Origin: Pararhizobium capsulatum DSM 1112
Lineage (GTDB): Bacteria > Pseudomonadota > Alphaproteobacteria > Rhizobiales > Rhizobiaceae
Assembly: GCF_030814475.1 (NCBI RefSeq)
Contig: NZ_JAUSVF010000002.1
Span: 982,994 to 1,046,993, forward strand
DNA length: 64,000 bases
Reading direction: 5' to 3'
The translations under genes were made by a program, and so were the position numbers. The notes below the pieces were generated by a model. That model searched no databases. It worked only from the letters and a program-made list of their open reading frames with translations, and was not told the origin of the DNA. Position 1 is the first letter of the stretch. The number at the start of each line of letters is the position of its first letter. Positions 25,908-34,764 of the stretch are shown here, piece after piece.

Positions 25908-28277
25908 TCAAGACCGCGGCTTCAGCTTCTGCGGATCATAATGCGCAAAGGACACGATCTTCGCCGGCAGACGCTTCTGCTGGCCGTCCAGTTTGCCGAC
26001 CTCGACGTCCGTACCGATCTCCGAATGCAGCACGTCCATCCGCGCCAGCGCGATCGTCTTCTTCAGGATCGGCGAGCGCGTCGAACTGGTGACGATGCCG
26101 ACCTGCGCCCGGCCGATATGCACGGTATCGCCATGGCCGACACTTTCGTTGGCATCGATATCGAGACCGACGAGTTTGTAGCGGGGGTTCTCCTTACGCT
26201 TGATCAAAGCCTCACGACCGATAAAATCCTCGGTCTTTGACTTCAGCGGCACGGTAAAGCCGATGCCGGCCTCGAACGGGTCGGTCTGGTCGGAGAAGTC
26301 GTAGTGCGCAAACACCAGACCGGCCTCGATGCGCACCACGTCGAGCGCTTCCAGTCCCATCGGCTTCAGCCCATGCTTCTGGCCTGCTTCCCAGACCGCA
26401 TCGAACACGGCAAGCGCATCCTTCGGATGACAGAAGATCTCGTAGCCAAGTTCGCCGGTATAGCCGGTGCGCGACACGACCACCGGTGCGCCCTCGAAAT
26501 GGCCGATGCGGCCGACGGCGAAACGGAACCATTCGAGTTCGCCGATCGACGGCTGCGACGGCGCGGTCCAGATAATTTCCTTGATGATCTCGCGGCTTTT
26601 TGGCCCCTGGACGGCGAGATTGTGCATCTGGTCGGTGGAGGAGCGGACCCAGGCCTTGTAGCCCATCTTCTCCGCCTGCTCGCGCAGCCAGATGCCGCTG
26701 ACGTCATCGCCGCCGATCCAGCGGAAATTGTTGTCCCCCAGTCGGAACACCGTGCCGTCGTCGATCATGCCGCCGTTTTCGTAGCACATCGCCGTATAGA
26801 CCACCTGCCCCTGGGACAGTTTGCGGATATCGCGGGTGACGCAATATTGCAGGAGCGCCTCCGCATCCGGGCCTGTCACCTCGAACTTGCGCAGCGGCGA
26901 AAGGTCCATCACCACGGCCTTTTCACGGCAGGCCCAGTATTCCTCGATCGGTCCGTCATTGTTGAAGCGGTTGGGCAACCAATAGCCACGATATTCCGTC
27001 TGATTGCGCGTGAGCGCCGAGAAGCGCGGGTGGAAGGCAGTTTCCTGGGTCATTTCGGGCTCTGCATCAGGGGTCATTCGGATGGCAACGGCGCGCGAGA
27101 ATTTTTCCTTGTCCGAATAGGTGCGGACGTGGATATCGGTCGGATCCCAGCCGTTGGCCGCATCAATATCGTCCGGGCAGGATGAGGAAACGCAGACGAG
27201 ATCGGTCAACGCCCGCATCAGCACATAATCGCCTGGCCGCGACCACGGCTCGTCGAGATAGAGCTGATTATGGTGATCGACATTGGTGTTGTAGAAATAG
27301 TTGAGCGCTTCCCAGCCCTTGCGCGGTGCAACGCCATAGGGCGCCAGCGCATGGTTGAAGTTGTCGGTGCAGTTGACATGCCCCGGATAACCCATGTCGT
27401 CGTAGTAGCGCGAATTGCAGGCGGTGGCGAACGCATCATGGCGCCCGACCGTATCCTGCACGATCTCCACCAGCGGCTCGAAATCCCGGTCGAATGCCTT
27501 TGACGGCAGGCCCGGCATCGGGTAGCTGCGCCCGAGAAGCGTGCGCGTCACCGTCGCATCGAGCGCCCGGTCCAGCCCCTTGTCGACCTTGCGGGCCGAA
27601 AAAGCCTGGAAATCGGTACACTGCCGGCCCGAGACATCGATGACCTGAATGAACTCTCCGGCCCGTACGAAATAGGCCGAAGCCCTTGCCGCCTGGATGC
27701 GCAGGTCCTGTATCGGATCAGCCATCGGCTCCGGCAGCATCTCCTCGTAAGAACGTTCGATCGTTAAGCGGATGACCCGCAGTTCAAGCGCGGTCGCGGT
27801 ATTCTGTGCCTCCACGTTCATCGGCGGCGCGGGAGCAGCGACGATCAGCAGGCCATCGAGCGCCATCGTCAAATCCGCAGATGCCCCCGGCGAGGAACTT
27901 TCGCCGAACAGTACCAGCGCCTGCGCGCCTGCGGGATCGACATTGCGCCGTTTCAAGGCGGCAAGCGTGCGCCGAACACTGTCCTCATCGCGCCCGAGAA
28001 TCTCCAGAAGACCATCGGCTGATCTTGAAAAAGGGACGCCAAGCCCAGCCGCATTGAACCGGCCGGCCGCATCGACAAAGCTCACTTCGCAAAGCTGCCC
28101 GCCTTCGACATCCTTGACGGTAACCCGGTCGCCGGCAGCGACCTTTATCACCGTCGTGCCACGCCCCTTGACCCGGTAACGCTCGACGCCGGCTGGCAGC
28201 GCGGGCATGCCCGGCCGGAGAATCATGCTGGGTCTCGGCGGCATCAGGCTACCTGCAAATCGTCCGGAATTGTCCAT
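25908..28277 (-). CDS. tdm: Trimethylamine N-oxide demethylase (DUF1989 + GcvT domains)
   Basis: The product is 789 residues from the ATG at 28277 (GGGAG upstream); an in-frame GTG at 28289 is less likely. Residues ~20-400 are a DUF1989/urea-carboxylase-associated region, with VIDVSGRQCTDFQAFSARK and LVCVSSSCPDDID containing the cysteines expected to bind zinc. Residues ~410-789 are a GcvT-type THF-binding domain (SRTGYTGELGYEIFCHP; MGLEALDVVRIEAGL). This exact fusion is described for Tdm of Methylocella, which splits TMAO to dimethylamine and formaldehyde; the second domain joins formaldehyde to THF. It is the partner of tmm and is transcribed divergently from the APC permease. Confidence 0.92.
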   Translation of the reverse strand: MDNSGRFAGSLMPPRPSMILRPGMPALPAGVERYRVKGRGTTVIKVAAGDRVTVKDVEGGQLCEVSFVDAAGRFNAAGLGVPFSRSADGLLEILGRDEDSVRRTLAALKRRNVDPAGAQALVLFGESSSPGASADLTMALDGLLIVAAPAPPMNVEAQNTATALELRVIRLTIERSYEEMLPEPMADPIQDLRIQAARASAYFVRAGEFIQVIDVSGRQCTDFQAFSARKVDKGLDRALDATVTRTLLGRSYPMPGLPSKAFDRDFEPLVEIVQDTVGRHDAFATACNSRYYDDMGYPGHVNCTDNFNHALAPYGVAPRKGWEALNYFYNTNVDHHNQLYLDEPWSRPGDYVLMRALTDLVCVSSSCPDDIDAANGWDPTDIHVRTYSDKEKFSRAVAIRMTPDAEPEMTQETAFHPRFSALTRNQTEYRGYWLPNRFNNDGPIEEYWACREKAVVMDLSPLRKFEVTGPDAEALLQYCVTRDIRKLSQGQVVYTAMCYENGGMIDDGTVFRLGDNNFRWIGGDDVSGIWLREQAEKMGYKAWVRSSTDQMHNLAVQGPKSREIIKEIIWTAPSQPSIGELEWFRFAVGRIGHFEGAPVVVSRTGYTGELGYEIFCHPKDALAVFDAVWEAGQKHGLKPMGLEALDVVRIEAGLVFAHYDFSDQTDPFEAGIGFTVPLKSKTEDFIGREALIKRKENPRYKLVGLDIDANESVGHGDTVHIGRAQVGIVTSSTRSPILKKTIALARMDVLHSEIGTDVEVGKLDGQQKRLPAKIVSFAHYDPQKLKPRS

Positions 28278-28571
28278 CCTAGCTCCCACCCTGCTGCACA
28301 GGCGTTCCGATGGCCTGAAGGCGCCGCTTTGTGCACCGGCAATATGGCAAAACTATCCTACGGGAGGTCACGAAAAGCAAAGAGAGACTTGACCGAGAGG
28401 AAAAAAAATTCACTATGAGAATAAGTTGCGGTCGCGAAATTGAAAACGGGAACAGGTGGTGACACTGCGAAAACGCAGGCGCCATCCAGCGAAAAAACCG
28501 CAGCGGGAACCATCAATAAAGGGGACGCGCGGAAACGCGCTTCAAGACAAAACTGGTCGAGGAGACTGTTT
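28278..28571. promoter_or_regulatory. Divergent regulatory region between tdm and the APC permease gene
   Basis: This 294-nt interval separates two divergent starts and should carry both promoters. The right part is AT-rich (28385-28420, with a run of eight A residues). A TTGACC at about 28388 and a TATGAG 19 nt further on are a poor promoter match, and no symmetric operator was found. A TTG-initiated extension of the permease frame reaches to 28440, but I consider it untranslated. Confidence 0.35.
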
Positions 28572-30359
28572 ATGGCATCTATCGTTGAGGCCGAGGGATC
28601 GGCCGCTGTCCCGGGCACCGGGTTGATACGCGCGCTGGACTGGAAAGGGGCATTCTGGGTCGCGGCCGGCGTACCGCCACTGGTGCTGTTTTCCATCGGC
28701 GGCATCGCAGGCACGACGGGCAAGCTCGCCTTCGTGGTCTGGATCATTTCCATGGTGATGGGCTTCCTGCAGTCCTTCACCTACGCCGAAATCGCCGGCA
28801 TGTTCGGCAACAAATCGGGTGGCGCCTCGATCTATGGCGCCACAGCCTGGCTGCGCTATTCCAAATTCATCGCGCCGCTGTCGGTGTGGTGCAACTGGTT
28901 CGCGTGGTCTCCGGTTCTGTCTCTCGGCTGCGCCATCGCGGCGGGTTATATCCTCAACGCCCTGTTCCCCATTCCCGGCGCCGACTCGCCGGCCGTCATG
29001 GAATGGATCAATGCCAATATGGCAACGCTGACGGCCGACAGCCCGCGCGTCGCCGAATGGATCGCTGCCAATGCCGGAAAGACCCAGGCCGAAGCCATCT
29101 CGGCCCTGCTATCGACCGACGGCGTCGCGGCGTTGACGCCTGCAATCCGCAGCTGGTCGCTTGTCAGTTTCGACATTCCGTTCCTCGCCAACGCCAATCT
29201 CAACGCCACCTTCTTCATCGGCGGCTTCCTGATGCTGATCATCTTCGCGATCCAGCATCGCGGCATTCAGGGAACGGCAAGCGTCCAGAAATGGCTCGCC
29301 ATCATCGTCCTGCTGCCGCTCCTGATCATCGGCCTCTATCCGATCTTCTCCGGCCAGATTGACAGCGCAAATGTCACCGGCCTCGTGCCCCCGACCGCAG
29401 CCTATTCCGGCTTGGACGGACTGTGGAACAATGGCGGCTGGACGCTGTTCCTCGGCGGGCTCTATATCGCGGCGTGGTCGACCTACGGGTTTGAAACGGC
29501 CGTCTGCTACACCCGCGAACTGAAGAACCCGAAGACCGACACCTTCAAGGCTATCTTCTATTCGGGCCTGCTGTGCTGCCTGTTCTTCTTCCTGATCCCC
29601 TTCACCTTCCAGGGCGTCATTGGCCAATCCGGCATGCTGGCAACGGGCGTCGTCGATGGCACCGGCATTGCAGAAGCGCTGGGAAGCCTCGTTCATGGTG
29701 GCCGGATCGTCACGCAGATCCTCGTCCTGCTCATGATCATGGCACTGTTTCTGGCCATCATGACGGCCATGGCGGGTTCCTCGCGTACGCTCTACCAGGG
29801 CGCGAAGGACGGCTGGCTGCCGAAGTACCTCGATCACGTCAATGAACACGGCGCTCCTACCCGCGCTATGTGGACCGATTTCGCCTTCAACCTCATCCTG
29901 CTCGCCATTGCATCGGACGTGGCCGGCTACTTCTTCGTTCTGGCCGTCTCCAATGTCGGCTACATCATCTTCAACTTCCTCAACCTCAACGCCGGCTGGA
30001 TCCACCGCATGGATTCGGGCCATATCCAACGTCCCTGGAAGGCACCGACCTGGCTCATCGGCCTCAATACCGTTCTCGCCTTCGTCAACGCGCTGTTCCT
30101 CGGCGCCGGCGCCAAGGTCTGGGGTTATTCCAACGCGCTCTGGGTCGGCTTCATCTTCGCCGCCCTGATCCTGCCGGTCTTTGCCTATCGCCACTACGTG
30201 CGCGACGGCGGGAAATTCCCGGCGGGCGCCATGGAAGACCTCGGCCTCGTCGGCCAGGATCTCGGTGTCAAGAAAGCCGGCATCCTCCCCTATGTAGCGC
30301 TTGCGGCCGGCCTTGCCGTCGTTCTCGCCGCAAACGCTTATTTCCAGCTCCCGGCCTGA
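28572..30359 (+). CDS. APC-superfamily amino acid/amine permease
   Basis: The product is 595 residues with about 12 hydrophobic spans. The ATG at 28572 follows GAGGAG at 7 nt; the open frame begins at 28440 but lacks such a site. Landmarks are VLFSIGGIAGTTGKLAFVVW in the first helix pair (APC family G-x-G-x-x-G loop), TYAEIAGMFGNKSGGASIYG and LYIAAWSTYGFETAVCYTREL. It is larger than most APC carriers because of an extra loop (~150-210) rich in Ala/Asp/Asn. Divergent from tdm and downstream of the island, it is a candidate importer of trimethylamine, TMAO or methylated amines, or of an unrelated amino acid. Substrate inferred only from location. Confidence 0.85.
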   Translation: MASIVEAEGSAAVPGTGLIRALDWKGAFWVAAGVPPLVLFSIGGIAGTTGKLAFVVWIISMVMGFLQSFTYAEIAGMFGNKSGGASIYGATAWLRYSKFIAPLSVWCNWFAWSPVLSLGCAIAAGYILNALFPIPGADSPAVMEWINANMATLTADSPRVAEWIAANAGKTQAEAISALLSTDGVAALTPAIRSWSLVSFDIPFLANANLNATFFIGGFLMLIIFAIQHRGIQGTASVQKWLAIIVLLPLLIIGLYPIFSGQIDSANVTGLVPPTAAYSGLDGLWNNGGWTLFLGGLYIAAWSTYGFETAVCYTRELKNPKTDTFKAIFYSGLLCCLFFFLIPFTFQGVIGQSGMLATGVVDGTGIAEALGSLVHGGRIVTQILVLLMIMALFLAIMTAMAGSSRTLYQGAKDGWLPKYLDHVNEHGAPTRAMWTDFAFNLILLAIASDVAGYFFVLAVSNVGYIIFNFLNLNAGWIHRMDSGHIQRPWKAPTWLIGLNTVLAFVNALFLGAGAKVWGYSNALWVGFIFAALILPVFAYRHYVRDGGKFPAGAMEDLGLVGQDLGVKKAGILPYVALAAGLAVVLAANAYFQLPA

Positions 30360-30382
30360 CCTGATAGCAGCCAAACAAGAAC

Positions 30383-30425
30383 GGGCCGCGCATCGAAAGA
30401 TTGCGCGGCCCCTTCTGTTTCTCTT
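30383..30425 (+). terminator. Rho-independent terminator after the APC permease gene
   Basis: A perfect 10-bp stem, GGGCCGCGCA at 30383-30392 with TGCGCGGCCC at 30402-30411, encloses a 9-nt loop and is followed by a T-rich tract (CTTCTGTTTCTCTTT). It lies 24 nt after the permease stop codon. Confidence 0.85.
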
Positions 30426-30529
30426 TGAGCACAATTCTTTGCGCCACTCAGTAGCACCGCTGATCTCGATTTTTTAATATGCATCACTGTAAAGACTACC
30501 CCCCATGCCCGTGATTGAGGAAACCTGCC

Positions 30530-31042
30530 GTGAAACTGTTGGACTGGCTGACAGGATATAAACCGGCGCCGAAGGGCGTGAACCGCCAATCGACGACAGC
30601 GCTTCGCAAGAATTTCATCGCCATTAATAGAAAGACTGCGCCATTCACCATACGTGATGGCAAGCCGGAAGGCGTCGATCTCGTCGCCGAATGGAAGATC
30701 GTTGATGCTCGCTGGTACGAACTATTTGCCAAGGCCGGGCTGCAAAGGGTGTTCAAGGTGCTGATGAAATTGGATGCTTCCAATTGTGAAGTCCGCGCGG
30801 TCGATCAGGAATGGTCTGTCGAATGGCGCGCCGGCATACCCACCCTTGCGTTGAGCGCTAGTGCGTTTCGCGGTCGAAGGTGGGAAAAAAGCTTCGACAT
30901 GACCTTCGCCTTCAAGGAAGATTTGTCCTACGGCAAGGTTTACGAATATCGCTTCGATACCGCCGAAATAAAGACACCCCTAATTGACGCCGCGCATCGA
31001 GCTGGCTGGGGTTGGAGGGGCGTGGCGTTCGGGAAGCTGTAA
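30530..31042 (+). CDS. Hypothetical protein
   Basis: The product is 170 residues from a GTG at 30530, placed 6 nt behind GAGGAAA; a TTG at 30515 is less likely. It begins VKLLDWLTGYKPAPKGVNRQ and contains alternating beta-rich segments such as WKIVDARWYELFAKAGLQR and FKEDLSYGKVYEYRFDT. There is no signal peptide, transmembrane helix or recognised motif. Composition and codon use look like a real gene. It is isolated between two terminator-like hairpins, with the LivK-like gene convergent to it. I do not recognise a family. Confidence 0.7.
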   Translation: MKLLDWLTGYKPAPKGVNRQSTTALRKNFIAINRKTAPFTIRDGKPEGVDLVAEWKIVDARWYELFAKAGLQRVFKVLMKLDASNCEVRAVDQEWSVEWRAGIPTLALSASAFRGRRWEKSFDMTFAFKEDLSYGKVYEYRFDTAEIKTPLIDAAHRAGWGWRGVAFGKL

Positions 31043-31211
31043 GCCAGCATCCAAACCGCGCCGAGTAGCGGAGGACATTCGGCCAACGAAACGGCACCTT
31101 TTGCGGTCGAAGTGGTACGCCTGAGGTGATCCGTTGCGAGAGGAAAGGTCCTTCCGTCGCGAAACAACCGCCCGCAGTCGCCATCCATCGCGTGTTTCCG
31201 GATGATGCCGC

Positions 31212-31236
31212 GGGCTTGGAGCACTGCCCCAAGCCC
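31212..31236 (+). terminator. Terminator-like hairpin between convergent genes
   Basis: GGGCTTGG (31212-31219) pairs with CCAAGCCC (31229-31236). A T-rich tract TTGTTTT follows on the plus strand. It sits between the stops at 31042 (plus) and 31247 (minus), so it may serve both directions, more likely the plus strand. Confidence 0.55.
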
Positions 31237-31246
31237 TTGTTTTCGC

Positions 31247-32506
31247 TTATTTCGCAGCCTTGATCTTCGTGACTTCTTCTGCGCTCAATTCGCCAACCGT
31301 CGTCACCTCGCCATTGGTGATCTTCCAGAGGCGGAACGGGCCGGTGATATCGCCGTACTGGTCGAAGCTCACGGGACCGATAACGCCTTCGTATTTCACG
31401 GGCTTGCCATCCTTGATAAGCTGCAGAGCCTTGGCAAACTCTTCCTTGCCGGCATGGATTGGCGTGCCGCCTTCGGCTACGACCTCAGGCATGGCGGCCT
31501 TGATGGCCGCCGCATCCGGCTTGCCGGCCTTAGCAATGGCGAGAGCGACGATCGCGCCGGCATCGTAGGAGCGATCCGCAGCCGGAGCGGACGGAGAAAT
31601 GCCGCCCGAGAACGCTTCGTAGTTGCTGTTGAAATACTCGGTCGATGCCGTCGGGCTGGTGCCGGACGACGTGCCATAGGCATTTTCGAGATATTGCGCG
31701 CCGACGCTTTCGATGAAGTCCTTCGAATTCATGCCGTCGTTCAAGAGGAAAGTCTGCTTGCCGCCGCCGGAGATCCAGGCACGCGCGATCGTTGCGCCGT
31801 CAACCGGCGTGCTGACGAGATAAAGTGCATCCGGCTCGCCCGCCATTGCGGCACTTGCCTCGGAGGAATAGCTCGACTGCTTCTCGTTATAAGGCGTGGT
31901 CGAGGTGATGGTGCCGCCGAGCTTCGTGTAGGCGGTGGCGAATTCTTTCACCATGTTGACGCCGAAGTCATTGTTGACGTTGATGATGGCGATCTTCTTC
32001 AGGCCCTGATCAACAGCGTATTTGGCGGCGGCGGTGCCCTGCAAGGCATCCGACGTGATGGTGCGGAAGAACACGCCATTGGTCTTGCCCTCGCGGCCCA
32101 GCTCGGTGAGCGTCGGCGACGACGAGGCCGGCGAGACCTGCACGACGCCGGCCGGCGCGGTGACGGAGGTCAGGATCGGGATAGAGACCGACGAGATGAT
32201 GCCGCCGATAATGACGGGCACCTTCTTGATGTTGACGAGCTGGGTCGCCTGATCGACGGCAACGTTGCCCTGGCTCTGGCTGTCGCGCGTATCGGCCACC
32301 ACCTTGCAGCCATCGACACCACCGGCATCGTTGAAATCACGGAAAGCCATTTCGACGGACTTTGCGCCCGCCTGGCCGTATTCGCCGGCAGGGCCGGTCA
32401 GCTCCATGACGAGACCGACGGTGATGTCGCAATCGGCTGCGAACGTTGGTGCCGTGGATGCCGCGAGCGCAGCGACCATGGCGGAAAGCAGAAATGTGGT
32501 TCTCAT
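31247..32506 (-). CDS. livK: Branched-chain amino acid-type ABC transporter substrate-binding protein
   Basis: The product is 419 residues with a clean Sec signal peptide (MRTTFLLSAMVAALAASTAP, cleavage probably after TFA). The mature part is a type I periplasmic binding protein fold of the Leu/Ile/Val-binding (ANF-like) family: ITVGLVMELTGPAGEYGQAG, then the central IAIINVNNDFGVNMVKEF and a late WRKLTNGEV-like WKITNGEVTTVG. It is the periplasmic partner of the permease and ATPase genes on the opposite strand (34765-38190). Ligand unknown, though the binding protein lies next to aldo/keto reductase genes, which hints at a non-amino-acid ligand. Confidence 0.92.
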   Translation of the reverse strand: MRTTFLLSAMVAALAASTAPTFAADCDITVGLVMELTGPAGEYGQAGAKSVEMAFRDFNDAGGVDGCKVVADTRDSQSQGNVAVDQATQLVNIKKVPVIIGGIISSVSIPILTSVTAPAGVVQVSPASSSPTLTELGREGKTNGVFFRTITSDALQGTAAAKYAVDQGLKKIAIINVNNDFGVNMVKEFATAYTKLGGTITSTTPYNEKQSSYSSEASAAMAGEPDALYLVSTPVDGATIARAWISGGGKQTFLLNDGMNSKDFIESVGAQYLENAYGTSSGTSPTASTEYFNSNYEAFSGGISPSAPAADRSYDAGAIVALAIAKAGKPDAAAIKAAMPEVVAEGGTPIHAGKEEFAKALQLIKDGKPVKYEGVIGPVSFDQYGDITGPFRLWKITNGEVTTVGELSAEEVTKIKAAK

Positions 32507-32508
32507 TG

Positions 32509-33576
32509 TTATTCCCCTTTGTTGAGATTGTATTTCATGATGCTGCCGTGGCGGCCCTCCCGGTCCCGCTCCAGCGTATAGACGTCACCATCCAGCGGAT
32601 TTGCCTGGCGTAGGATCGCCTCGATCTCCGCCAGATCGGTTACCGAAAGCTCGATATCCGCAATCGCGAGATTGGACGGCAAATGGTCACGGTTGCGGGC
32701 GCCGACGATAACAGCGGCCACGCCCCGCTTGGTCAGCATCGCAGCGCTCGCGACAGTGGCAATATCCACCTGATGGCGATCGGCAATCTTTCTCAGCGTC
32801 GACAGCAGTGCCTGGAACAGGTCCCAGCCGCCAAAATCGTCGATGATCAGCTTGTATTTGGTCAGCGACCGGTTTTCGAGCGGATGCTCCGGCTCCGGCT
32901 GGTCGAGCCAGCGATCTCCAAGGAAGCCGCCGGCAACCGTGCCATAGCAGAACAGCGCAAAATTCTTCTCGGCCGCAAGCTGCACCATGCGCTTTTCCGG
33001 GCGCCGATCGAGCAGCGAATATTGCAGCTGCAACGAAGTGAACGGCACGCCAGCACCAACGATCGCCTCGATATGGTCGGTGTCGAAATTGGTGCCGCTG
33101 ATCTTGCCGATCTTGCCGGCCTGATGCAGCTCCTTCAGCCAGCCCCCCGTTTCCAGCCAACCCGGGATGTCATAGGCCCACCAGTGGAACTGGACGAGAT
33201 CGAGGCAATCGAGATTGAGGCGCTTGCGCGAGGTGTCGATGACACCCTCGACATAGGCCTTGCTGATAACGGGCAGCACCGCCAGATCCGGCACGAATTT
33301 GGTGTGCACGCGGATGCGCGACAGCGCCTCAGCTCCACGCAGGTTCTTGTAGGCCAAACGGAAGCGGCCGATCAGCTCCTCGACCCCGGTGTAGATGTCG
33401 GCGCAGTCGAATGTGGTGATACCGGCATCGGCAAAGGCGATCATGTCCTCGATGGCGATGTCGGCATCGATAGCGCCATGCCCGCCTGCCAACTGCCAGC
33501 CACCGCGGATGACGCGGGAGATGTCGTAGCCGGGCGCGATGGTGATGCGTTGCATGATGTCTGGCCTATTCGTCAA
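32509..33576 (-). CDS. Aldo/keto reductase (cytoplasmic NAD(P)-dependent oxidoreductase)
   Basis: The product is 355 residues from the ATG at 33576; an ATG at 33555 (MQRITIAPGYDISRV) is a possible alternative. The start overlaps the end of the TIGR04076-like gene by 11 nt. The AKR tetrad can be read as Asp and Tyr in TTFDCADIYTGVEELIG, Lys in RVHTKFVPDL and His in LVQFHWWAYD. The QFHWW sequence recurs in the AKR-RidA protein (38196-39656), so both belong to one subfamily. A likely role is reduction or oxidation of a carbonyl substrate imported by the neighbouring ABC transporter. Substrate unknown. Confidence 0.87.
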   Translation of the reverse strand: MTNRPDIMQRITIAPGYDISRVIRGGWQLAGGHGAIDADIAIEDMIAFADAGITTFDCADIYTGVEELIGRFRLAYKNLRGAEALSRIRVHTKFVPDLAVLPVISKAYVEGVIDTSRKRLNLDCLDLVQFHWWAYDIPGWLETGGWLKELHQAGKIGKISGTNFDTDHIEAIVGAGVPFTSLQLQYSLLDRRPEKRMVQLAAEKNFALFCYGTVAGGFLGDRWLDQPEPEHPLENRSLTKYKLIIDDFGGWDLFQALLSTLRKIADRHQVDIATVASAAMLTKRGVAAVIVGARNRDHLPSNLAIADIELSVTDLAEIEAILRQANPLDGDVYTLERDREGRHGSIMKYNLNKGE

Positions 33577-33916
33577 TCAAGGGAACCGCTGTCGTCGCGG
33601 CATGGCTGAAACGGCGGAGACCCGTGCGGGTGATCCTGAGCCGAGTGGAACAATTCGGGTCCGGGCAGGCTATATCGGCATCCGTCGTCATCCAGTCGTT
33701 GCTATCAGTCGGGCGCTGCTTGGCAGCCAAAAGCGGCAGGACGGATGACAGCGAATAAATCGAAATGCCCTGCCCCGGCGGCAGATGCAGCATCTCGCCC
33801 TGCAGCTCGAAATGATCGCCGGGCTTTGCGCCGCAATAGACGGCACCGCCTTCGGGAATGATCACATCGACGCGCAGGTCGAACAGGTCGAAACCATCGT
33901 CCACGGGATCAGCCAT
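33566..33916 (-). CDS. TIGR04076-family-like small protein
   Basis: The product is 116 residues from the ATG at 33916. The frame opens further upstream only as a shadow of the GntR gene, whose end it overlaps by 8 nt. It contains FDLRVDVIIPEGGAVYCGAKPGDHFE and a CPDPNCSTRLRITR segment with two Cys. The CGAKPGDHF motif and the D-P-x-C pattern resemble the TIGR04076 family of uncharacterised proteins found next to radical SAM or aldo/keto reductase genes. It sits between the regulator and the aldo/keto reductase, so it is probably coexpressed. Function unknown. Confidence 0.72.
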   Translation of the reverse strand: MADPVDDGFDLFDLRVDVIIPEGGAVYCGAKPGDHFELQGEMLHLPPGQGISIYSLSSVLPLLAAKQRPTDSNDWMTTDADIACPDPNCSTRLRITRTGLRRFSHAATTAVPLIDE

Positions 33917-34664
33917 GGTTCGCGCCCTCCGCAGTGACATCGGGCGCCGCATCCAGCCGCCCGCGGATGAGATCGAAAGACCGGCTGATATCGTTGGACA
34001 GCGACTGCATCGCGCCTTCCGCATCGCGTCGCTCCAGGGCGTCAATCAGCGCCCAATGGTGATTTGTCGCCGCCAGTCCTCCCTGCTCGTCATGGATATG
34101 CGCCGCCTTGCGAATGATCGCGCCCGACTGCAGCCACAGGCTCTCGACGATCGGGATCAGCACCTGCGAGCGCGCGGCGTGATAAATGTGGAAATGAAAG
34201 CGCTGGTTCAGCGCCGAGGTGACATGGCCGATGTCCTTGCCATGCTGGTCGAACGCCAGATCGCAATCGACATTGATCTGCTTCAGCACCGCAAAGTCGG
34301 CGGCCGTGAGGTTCGGCAACGCCAGCGCCACCATTTGTCCCTCGATCAGGATGCGGGCGCGGGCGAGATCGTCGAGACGATCGCGAGTAATCAGCGGCAC
34401 GCGTACCGACCGGTTAGGCAGGGATTCCAGCGCCTGCTCGGAGACAAGCCGTCCCAGCGCCTCGCGCACCGGCATGGTGCTGGTTTGCAGCCGATCGGCG
34501 AGATCGACGATGCGCAGAACGTCGCCGGCATCGAACATGCCATTGATCAGCGAATTGCGCAGCTGTGCATAGACGCGATCCTGCAGGGTCTCGCGGCCGA
34601 CCGGCGACAGGGCGTCGTCACGATCAGGGCCGGTCTCGAAGGCTTTCCTCATCTGGACAGACAT
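33909..34664 (-). CDS. GntR-family (FCD) transcriptional regulator
   Basis: The product is 251 residues from an ATG at 34664 with GGAG 8 nt upstream; a possible start at 34736 would lie inside the likely operator. The winged-helix N-terminus (residues ~20-90) contains VYAQLRNSLINGMFDAGDVL and PVREALGRLVSEQAL. The C-terminal FCD ligand-binding domain spans ~100-235, with ALNQRFHFHIYHAARSQVLI including the conserved His-x-x-x-His region. It is the natural regulator of both sides of the divergent cluster. The palindrome at 34721-34730 lies in its promoter region and fits a GntR operator. Confidence 0.88.
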   Translation of the reverse strand: MSVQMRKAFETGPDRDDALSPVGRETLQDRVYAQLRNSLINGMFDAGDVLRIVDLADRLQTSTMPVREALGRLVSEQALESLPNRSVRVPLITRDRLDDLARARILIEGQMVALALPNLTAADFAVLKQINVDCDLAFDQHGKDIGHVTSALNQRFHFHIYHAARSQVLIPIVESLWLQSGAIIRKAAHIHDEQGGLAATNHHWALIDALERRDAEGAMQSLSNDISRSFDLIRGRLDAAPDVTAEGANHG

Positions 34665-34720
34665 CTCACCTGCTCCGCCCCACACCGCTTTTTTGGGTTG
34701 CATTTCTCCATGCAGTAAAG

Positions 34721-34730
34721 TTTGATCAAA
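34721..34730. promoter_or_regulatory. TTTGATCAAA palindrome, candidate GntR operator
   Basis: A perfect 10-bp palindrome lies between the GntR start (34664) and the livG start (34765), with a similar ATCAAAT half-site 10 nt to the right. FadR/FCD-type GntR proteins bind short TTG..CAA-like palindromes in such positions. Inference from position and symmetry only. Confidence 0.4.
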
Positions 34731-34764
34731 CATCATCGATCAAATCAAGAGACTTCTTTCAGCC

